Source: Amycolatopsis coloradensis
GTDB taxonomy: Bacteria > Actinomycetota > Actinomycetes > Mycobacteriales > Pseudonocardiaceae
DNA length: 64,000 nt
Reading direction: 5' to 3'
Assembly (NCBI RefSeq): GCF_001953865.1
Contig: NZ_MQUQ01000014.1
Span: 180,849-244,848 of the forward strand
Shown here: positions 59,191 through 64,000 of the stretch, piece after piece
How the letters are laid out: each line of letters opens with the position of its first letter
Numbering within the stretch: the first letter of the stretch is position 1
The notes under the pieces: generated by a model
Databases searched by the model: none
What the model was told of the DNA's origin: nothing
What the model saw: only the letters and a program-made list of their open reading frames with translations
Program-made: the position numbers and the translations under genes

Positions 59191-60282
59191 GTGCGTGAAT
59201 ACTTCTCTCGCCGCCGCGCGGCGCTGCGTTCCCTGCTTGCCGACTCCGGCGTGGACGCGCTGCTGGTCACGGACCTGCTCAACATCAGGTACCTGACCGG
59301 CTTCACCGGGTCCAACGCCGCTCTCCTCGTCCACGGGAGCGGCGACGACAAGACGATCTTCTGCACCGACGGCCGCTACACGGTCCAGTCGGCGGCCGAA
59401 GTTCCCGATCTCGAACGGGTGCTGGACCGCGCGAGCGCGGCCAAACTCGCCGATCTGGCGGCCGGGAAGGACTTCGGCAAGACCGGGTTCGAGAGCCAGC
59501 ACGTCAGTGTCGAGCAGCACGAGGACCTCAAGGTGCGCTTCGACCGTGTCCAGCTGGTCCGGACGCCCGGCCTGATCGAGCAGCTGCGGCTGGTCAAGGA
59601 CGAACAGGAGGTCGAAGCACTGCGCCAGGCGTGCGCGGCGGCCGACCGGGCCTTGGAGGACCTGGTGTCCGCCGGTGGGCTGCGGCCGGGCCGTACCGAG
59701 CTGGACGTCGCCCGTGACCTGGAGAATCGCATGCTCGGCCACGGGTCGACCGGGCCGTCGTTCGACACGATCGTCGCGGCGGGCGTCAACTCCGCGATCC
59801 CGCACCACCGGCCGACCTCGGCCGTGCTGGCGACCGCCGACTTCGTCAAGATCGACTTCGGCGCCACGGTCGACGGCTACCACTCCGACATGACCCGCAC
59901 GTTCGTCCTCGGCAAGCCGGCGGCGTGGCAGGAAGAGGTCTATGAGCTGGTCCATCGGGCGCAGGCGGCGGGCTGCGACGCCGTCCTCCCCGGTGCGAAA
60001 GTGTCCGAAGTGGACAAAGCGGCCCGCGGTGTGATCGTCGACGCGGGGCGCGGCGAAAGTTTCGGCCACGGCCTCGGCCACGGGGTCGGGTTGCAGGTGC
60101 ACGAGGCGCCCAGCCTCGCCACCACCGGCGTCGGTACACTGACCGCCGGTATGGCCGTCACCGTCGAGCCTGGTGTGTATCTGCCCGGACGCGGAGGCGT
60201 GCGCATCGAGGACACGCTGGTCGTGCGGGAAGGTACGCCCGAACTCCTCACGCTGAGCACCAAGGAACTCGTGGTCGTCTGA
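59191..60282 (+). CDS. pepQ: M24 family Xaa-Pro aminopeptidase-like peptidase
   Basis: 363 residues: N-terminal creatinase-like domain and C-terminal pita-bread domain. Metal ligands are VKIDFGATVDGYHSDMTRTF (two Asp), GHGLGHGVG (His), VEPGVY and RIEDT (two Glu). Cleaves peptides ending in X-Pro. GTG start with no Shine-Dalgarno, so possibly leaderless. It heads pepQ-efp-nusB, a conserved actinobacterial order. Confidence 0.9.
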   Translation: MREYFSRRRAALRSLLADSGVDALLVTDLLNIRYLTGFTGSNAALLVHGSGDDKTIFCTDGRYTVQSAAEVPDLERVLDRASAAKLADLAAGKDFGKTGFESQHVSVEQHEDLKVRFDRVQLVRTPGLIEQLRLVKDEQEVEALRQACAAADRALEDLVSAGGLRPGRTELDVARDLENRMLGHGSTGPSFDTIVAAGVNSAIPHHRPTSAVLATADFVKIDFGATVDGYHSDMTRTFVLGKPAAWQEEVYELVHRAQAAGCDAVLPGAKVSEVDKAARGVIVDAGRGESFGHGLGHGVGLQVHEAPSLATTGVGTLTAGMAVTVEPGVYLPGRGGVRIEDTLVVREGTPELLTLSTKELVVV

Positions 60283-60320
60283 CGGCGGCCCGGAAGATCG
60301 ACACAGGAGACTGCACACTC

Positions 60321-60884
60321 GTGGCCACCACCAACGACCTGAAGAACGGGCTCGTCCTCAACCTCGACGGCCAGCTCTGGACCGTCACGGCGTTCCAGCA
60401 CGTCAAGCCGGGTAAGGGCGGCGCGTTCGTCCGCACCACGCTCAAGCATGTGCTGACCGGCAAGGTCGTCGACAAGACCTTCAACGCGGGCACGAAGGTC
60501 GATACGGCCACCGTCGACCGGCGCAACATGACGTACCTGTACAAGGACGGCGCGGACTTCGTGTTCATGGACGCGGAGACCTACGACCAGATCACCGTGC
60601 TGGCCGAGACCGTCGGCGACAACGCGAACTACCTGCTCGAGAACTTCGAGGTCCAGGTCGCGGTGCACGAGGGTGTCCCGCTGTACATCGAGCTGCCGAC
60701 CTCGGTCGAGCTGATCGTCCAGCACACCGACCCCGGCCTGCAGGGCGACCGTTCCACCGGTGGCACCAAGCCCGCCACCCTGGAGACCGGCGCCGAGATC
60801 CAGGTGCCGCTGTTCCTCACCACCGGCGAAAAGATCAAGGTCGACACCCGTGACGGCCGCTACCTGGGTCGCGTCTCCAACTGA
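60321..60884 (+). CDS. efp: Translation elongation factor P
   Basis: 187 residues, three beta-barrel domains. The loop that reaches the peptidyl-transferase centre reads KPGKGGAF (Lys32 in the modification position). It relieves stalling on polyproline. GTG after CAGGAGA. One-base overlap with nusB. Confidence 0.96.
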   Translation: MATTNDLKNGLVLNLDGQLWTVTAFQHVKPGKGGAFVRTTLKHVLTGKVVDKTFNAGTKVDTATVDRRNMTYLYKDGADFVFMDAETYDQITVLAETVGDNANYLLENFEVQVAVHEGVPLYIELPTSVELIVQHTDPGLQGDRSTGGTKPATLETGAEIQVPLFLTTGEKIKVDTRDGRYLGRVSN

Positions 60885-61348
60885 TGGCAGGCTCAGACAA
60901 ATCCGGCAAGTCCCCGAACCGGGGCGGGCCGATCAGCCGTCGCCAGGCCCGTAAGCGTGCGGTCGAGATGATGTACGAGGCCGCCCAGCGCGGCGCCGAC
61001 GCGGTGACGCTGCTGGCCGACCGGGTCGGTTCGGTCGAGGTCGACCCGATCGCGGACTACACGATCTCACTGGTCGAGGGGGTCACCGGACGCAAAGTCC
61101 AGATCGATGAGCTGCTCTCGGAGCACGCGCAGGGCTGGACGCTGGACCGGATGCCGCCGGTGGACCTCGCGGTGCTGCGGGTCGGCGTCTACGAGCTGCT
61201 GTGGGCCGAGGACGTGCCGGACCCGGTCGCCATCGACGAGGCCGTCGGGCTGGCGAAGGAGCTGTCGACCGACGACTCGCCGCGATTCGTGAACGGCGTG
61301 CTCGGCCGGATCGGCACGATCGCGGACAGGCTTCGCGCTGTACTGTAA
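60884..61348 (+). CDS. nusB: Transcription antitermination factor NusB
   Basis: 154 residues, all-helical: RRQARKRAVEMMYEAAQRG, MPPVDLAVLRVGVYELLW, DEAVGLAKELSTDDSPRFVNGVLGRI. Works with NusE in rRNA antitermination. Extended N-terminal Ser/Gly/Lys tail. Followed by a stem-loop terminator. Confidence 0.95.
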   Translation: MAGSDKSGKSPNRGGPISRRQARKRAVEMMYEAAQRGADAVTLLADRVGSVEVDPIADYTISLVEGVTGRKVQIDELLSEHAQGWTLDRMPPVDLAVLRVGVYELLWAEDVPDPVAIDEAVGLAKELSTDDSPRFVNGVLGRIGTIADRLRAVL

Positions 61349-61388
61349 ATCGCGCTGTCCTTTAAATCGCGCTGCCGCGATCGTGCTG

Positions 61389-61440
61389 CCAGGGCGCTCT
61401 TCAGCATTGACTCTCACGTCAGGCTGGAGGGCGCCCTGCC
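61389..61440 (+). terminator. Terminator after nusB
   Basis: Stem of about 16 bp (CAGGGCGCTCTTCAGC against GGCTGGAGGGCGCCCTG, two G-T wobbles) with a 16-nt loop. Just upstream, AAATCGCGCTG occurs twice (from 61348 and again from 61365). Confidence 0.65.
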
Positions 61441-61497
61441 ATCACGATCGCGGGGCCTGCGGCCAAAGGCGCGACTTCCAAAAGATCAAAAGACCTT

Positions 61498-61587
61498 GGT
61501 CGCGTTCGCCTCGGTCGCCAAGACCTCGGTCACCTTTGTCAGGGTCACCTTTGGCTTGGTAGCGTTTCCCTTGGGCGCCTTGGGGGT
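61498..61587. repeat. Six degenerate 15-nt tandem repeats
   Basis: Units of 15 nt beginning GGTCRCC or similar (for example GGTCACCTTTGTCAG and GGTCACCTTTGGCTT) from 61498 to 61587, in the 278-nt gap between the convergent nusB and bldD genes. A 60-codon minus-strand frame (61442-61624) reads through them as five-residue units but has no other coding features. Confidence 0.65.
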
Positions 61588-61626
61588 GCAACGTTTCCGG
61601 CCCCCCGACCGAAAACGTCCTCACCT

Positions 61627-62115
61627 TTAATCCTCTTTGGACGGTCGAGCCTCGGGCGGCAGCACGCCCCAGTCGATCAGCTGCTCGGTGAGTTCACCGG
61701 GGGTCATGTCGTAGATGATCGCCAGCGAACGCAGGTCTTCGGTGCGGATGGAGAGCACCTTGCCGTTGTAGTCGCCGCGCTGGCTCTGGATGGTGGCCGC
61801 GTAGCGGGCGAGCGGTCCGACCTTCTCCGCCGGGAGCTGCTGCAGGCGCTCCAGGTTTATGACGATCTTCGTGGCGGGTTCGGCTCCCGAGGGCACCCGG
61901 CCCTCCGGCAGCAGTTCGACCACCGGCACGCCGTAGAAATCGGCCAGCTCGGCGAGCTTCTGCACGGTGACGGCGCGGTCGCCGCGCTCGTACGAACCGA
62001 CGACGACGGCCTTCCAGCGGCCCCCGGACTTCTGCTCGACCCCGTGCAGGGACAGGCCCTGCTGCTGGCGGATCCCGCGGAGCTTGGCCCCGAGCGCCTT
62101 GGCGTAATCGCCCAT
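61627..62115 (-). CDS. bldD: Developmental regulator BldD
   Basis: 162 residues. N-terminal helix-turn-helix (YAKALGAKLRGIRQQQGLS; VVVGSYERGDRAVTV) and a C-terminal domain with the c-di-GMP signature RxD-x8-RxxD (RGDYNGKVLSIRTED). Dimerises on c-di-GMP and represses sporulation genes in Streptomyces. Well conserved here, so the c-di-GMP switch should work. Confidence 0.94.
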   Translation of the reverse strand: MGDYAKALGAKLRGIRQQQGLSLHGVEQKSGGRWKAVVVGSYERGDRAVTVQKLAELADFYGVPVVELLPEGRVPSGAEPATKIVINLERLQQLPAEKVGPLARYAATIQSQRGDYNGKVLSIRTEDLRSLAIIYDMTPGELTEQLIDWGVLPPEARPSKED

Positions 62116-62340
62116 CTGGTGGTTCTCCGTTTCCTCACCCCCGATCGGTCGCGGTGACCGATCCAGGGGACTCCTAGAGTCGAATACTCAGAGTAATGGT
62201 TACGCATAGTTGTCACCAGGTCAAGCGGGTGCTTTCGAGAGGCGTTCGTCACCTGGGGCGCGCCACCCGGAAGACTGAGGTCCCGCTGCTGCTAGTGTCG
62301 ACTCGATTTCCTCGCCACGCAGGAAGTCGACGTCCTTTAA

Positions 62341-62372
62341 GGACCCGTCCAGAGAGGCGGGGAAGGAGGTCC
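62341..62372 (+). promoter_or_regulatory. PyrR-binding RNA hairpin in the pyr leader
   Basis: GGACC and GGTCC close a stem whose loop carries the PyrR signature GTCCAGAGAGGCGG. The stem includes the GGAAGGAGG Shine-Dalgarno of pyrR, so PyrR with uridine nucleotides would block translation, as described for mycobacteria, rather than attenuate transcription. Confidence 0.78.
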
Positions 62373-62375
62373 GCC

Positions 62376-62987
62376 TTGTCGTCACGTCCCCGTGGCGCGG
62401 CGGAACCGGCGGGAGAGCGCGAGCTCCTCTCGTCCGGCGATGTCGCGCGCACGATCGCCCGAATGGCCCACCAGGTCATCGAGAAGACCGCTCTCGGTGC
62501 CGGTGGCTCGACTCCGCCCGTGTTGCTGGGCATCCCCACCCGGGGTACTCCGCTCGCCCTGCGGCTCGCGGACAAGATCGCCGAGTTCTCCGGCATCCGT
62601 CCGCCGACCGGCGCGCTGGACGTCACGCTCTACCGCGACGATCTCCGCCGCCGCCCGCCCCGCGCGCTCGAACATTCGCAGCTGCCGCCGACCGGTATCG
62701 ACGACGCGGTGGTGATCCTGGTCGACGACGTGCTGTTCTCCGGCCGCACCATCCGCGCCGCCCTCGACGCCCTGCGCGACCACGGCCGCCCGCGCGCGGT
62801 CCAGCTGGCCGTGCTGGTCGACCGCGGCCACCGCGAACTACCGATCCGCGCCGACTACGTGGGCAAGAACGTGCCCACCTCGCGTACCGAGGGGATCGAG
62901 GTCCTGCTGTCCGAAGTGGACGGACGTGACACGGTCCTGCTGAGGTCGTCGAATGAGGGCGCTTCATCAAAAGGAGACCGATCGTGA
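62376..62987 (+). CDS. pyrR: Pyrimidine operon regulator PyrR
   Basis: 203 residues. PRT fold: GIPTRGTPLALRLADKI, and the PRPP loop VILVDDVLFSGRTIRAALDAL. RNA-binding regulator with residual uracil phosphoribosyltransferase activity. Start is TTG 62376, 6 nt after GGAAGGAGG. N-terminus about 20 residues longer than in Bacillus. Overlaps pyrB by GTGA. Confidence 0.94.
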   Translation: MSSRPRGAAEPAGERELLSSGDVARTIARMAHQVIEKTALGAGGSTPPVLLGIPTRGTPLALRLADKIAEFSGIRPPTGALDVTLYRDDLRRRPPRALEHSQLPPTGIDDAVVILVDDVLFSGRTIRAALDALRDHGRPRAVQLAVLVDRGHRELPIRADYVGKNVPTSRTEGIEVLLSEVDGRDTVLLRSSNEGASSKGDRS

Positions 62988-63916
62988 AGCACCTGCTCGC
63001 CACCGACGGGCTCGACCCGGCGCTCGCGACAGCCGTGCTGGACACCGCCGAAGAGCTCAAGCACACCTTGCTGGGCCGCGAGGTCCGCAAACTGCCGACG
63101 TTGCGCGGCCGTACCGTCATCACGCTGTTCTACGAGAACTCGACCCGCACCCGCGTCTCGTTCGAGATCGCGGGGAAGTGGATGAGCGCCGACGTGATCA
63201 ACGTCTCCGCGTCCAGTTCGTCGGTCAACAAGGGCGAATCGCTGCGGGACACCGCGCTGACGCTGGCCGCGGCCGGGGCCGACTGCGTGATCATCCGGCA
63301 CCCCGCCTCCGGGGCGGCGCAGCGGCTTTCGGGCTGGCTCGCCGAGGCCGGGACGGCGGTCGTCAACGCGGGCGACGGCACCCACGAGCATCCGACGCAG
63401 GCGCTGCTCGACGCGGCGACGCTGCGGGAGCGCCTCGGTTCGCTGGAAGGCCGCCGGATCGCGATCGTCGGCGACGTCCTGCACAGCAGGGTCGCGCGGT
63501 CGAACATCCATCTGCTGTCGGCGCTGGGTGCGGAAGTGGTGCTCGTCGCGCCGCCGACGCTGCTGCCCGCCGGGGTGGAAAGCCTGCCGGTCACCGTGTC
63601 GCACGAACTCGACGCCGAACTGCCCGCGGTCGACGCGGTCATGATGCTGCGGGTCCAAGCCGAACGCATGCACGGGGGCTTTTTTCCCTCGGCTCGTGAG
63701 TACTCGATCGCGTACGGCCTCAACGAACGGCGGATGAAGCTCCTGCCCGAGCACGCCGTCGTCCTGCACCCCGGTCCGATGCTGCGCGGGATGGAGATCG
63801 CCTCGGCGGTCGCCGACTCCCCGGCCTCGGCCATCACCGAACAGGTCCGCAACGGCGTCCACGTGCGCATGGCGGTCCTCTATCACCTGCTCGCGAGCGA
63901 AGGAGCCACCGCGTGA
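62984..63916 (+). CDS. pyrB: Aspartate carbamoyltransferase catalytic subunit
   Basis: 310 residues. Carbamoyl-phosphate motif ENSTRTRVSFE, the SSSVNKGESL loop, HPTQALLDAATL and VHPGPM-type LHPGPMLRG. First committed step of pyrimidine synthesis. GTG start after AAAAGGAGA. GTGA overlap with pyrC. Confidence 0.96.
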   Translation: MKHLLATDGLDPALATAVLDTAEELKHTLLGREVRKLPTLRGRTVITLFYENSTRTRVSFEIAGKWMSADVINVSASSSSVNKGESLRDTALTLAAAGADCVIIRHPASGAAQRLSGWLAEAGTAVVNAGDGTHEHPTQALLDAATLRERLGSLEGRRIAIVGDVLHSRVARSNIHLLSALGAEVVLVAPPTLLPAGVESLPVTVSHELDAELPAVDAVMMLRVQAERMHGGFFPSAREYSIAYGLNERRMKLLPEHAVVLHPGPMLRGMEIASAVADSPASAITEQVRNGVHVRMAVLYHLLASEGATA

Positions 63917-64000
63917 CCACCGTCCTGATCAAGGGCGCCCGGCCCTACGGCGAGGGCGACCCGGTCGACGTACTCGTCGAGGACGGGGTCATCACCGACA
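63913..64000 (+). CDS. pyrC: Dihydroorotase, N-terminal part (runs off the window)
   Basis: Only the first 29 codons are present: TTVLIKGARPYGEGDPVDVL then VEDGVITD, the N-terminal beta domain of actinobacterial PyrC amidohydrolases. GTG start overlapping the pyrB stop; metal-binding residues lie beyond the window. Confidence 0.85.
   Translation, partial: MTTVLIKGARPYGEGDPVDVLVEDGVITD

Noticed and set aside
61442..61624. 60-codon minus-strand ORF in the 15-nt repeat region
   Set aside because: It is made by the tandem repeats, has no ribosome-binding site and no recognisable protein features.
1..64000. CRISPR arrays, rRNA and tRNA genes
   Set aside because: No regularly spaced identical repeats and no recognisable rRNA or tRNA sequence were seen; the repeats present are hairpins or short tandem units.

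Overview
The window is high-GC actinobacterial chromosome, most likely Amycolatopsis or a close Pseudonocardiales relative. This rests on the very GC-rich third codon positions, frequent GTG/TTG starts, a BldD orthologue, a mycothiol-dependent-enzyme-type gene, a DasR/GlcNAc phosphotransferase system, a SigL/RslA-type pair, and the order aroC-aroK-aroB-aroQ ... pepQ-efp-nusB-bldD-pyrR-pyrB-pyrC. The genus is an inference; no rRNA is present.

Layout. 1-5 kb: an FAD oxidoreductase divergent from a MarR regulator with a 21-bp palindromic operator between them, two CrcB fluoride-channel genes, a 43-residue peptide gene abutting a JmjC/cupin oxygenase (possible RiPP pair), and a sucrase/ferredoxin-like iron-sulfur protein behind an iron-box-like site. 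5-15 kb: an Rv2578c-type radical SAM gene carrying an intein inside its CxxxCxxC cluster and preceded by two LexA-like boxes, a MerB-like protein lacking one catalytic Cys, aspS, a DUF389 membrane protein, a phosphotransferase-like protein, an SGNH hydrolase, rarA and a secreted repeat protein. 15.7-24.9 kb: one translationally coupled run of ten genes, comprising a BMP-type nucleoside ABC importer, a nucleoside phosphorylase, a flavin monooxygenase-like protein and MtnA/MtnC/MtnB/MtnD. It looks like import plus methionine salvage of methylthioadenosine. 25-31 kb: a chitinase with a dre-like site upstream, a VOC protein, a Tat-exported phospholipase C and two small membrane proteins. 31-38.5 kb: alaS, ruvX, mltG, aroE and a GrpB-methyltransferase fusion. 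39-43.9 kb: a TetR/membrane-protein operon with twin operators, an exported endonuclease/exonuclease/phosphatase-fold protein, a DinB/mycothiol-type protein, a 2-hydroxyacid dehydrogenase and a serine hydrolase.

43.87-46.07 kb is a visibly AT-richer island bounded by an exact 15-bp direct repeat. It holds a secreted five-cysteine peptide gene and a family 2 glycosyltransferase that resembles SunS, the sublancin S-glycosyltransferase. I read it as a candidate glycocin-like system, with a DasR-type site upstream. This is the most interesting object in the window.

46.1-49.4 kb: the complete GlcNAc/glucose-type PTS (HPr, EIIC, EIIB, EIIA) with a DasR-type regulator. With the chitinase at 25 kb it makes a chitin-to-GlcNAc route. 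49.4-51.5 kb: a SigL-like ECF sigma and zinc anti-sigma operon plus a divergent Rieske lipoprotein, with matching SigL-type promoters on both strands. 51.8-64 kb: a prepilin-peptidase-like gene, the shikimate genes, pepQ-efp-nusB, bldD and the start of the pyrimidine operon behind a PyrR-binding leader.

Several families of intergenic inverted repeats, some in identical copies, lie between operons.
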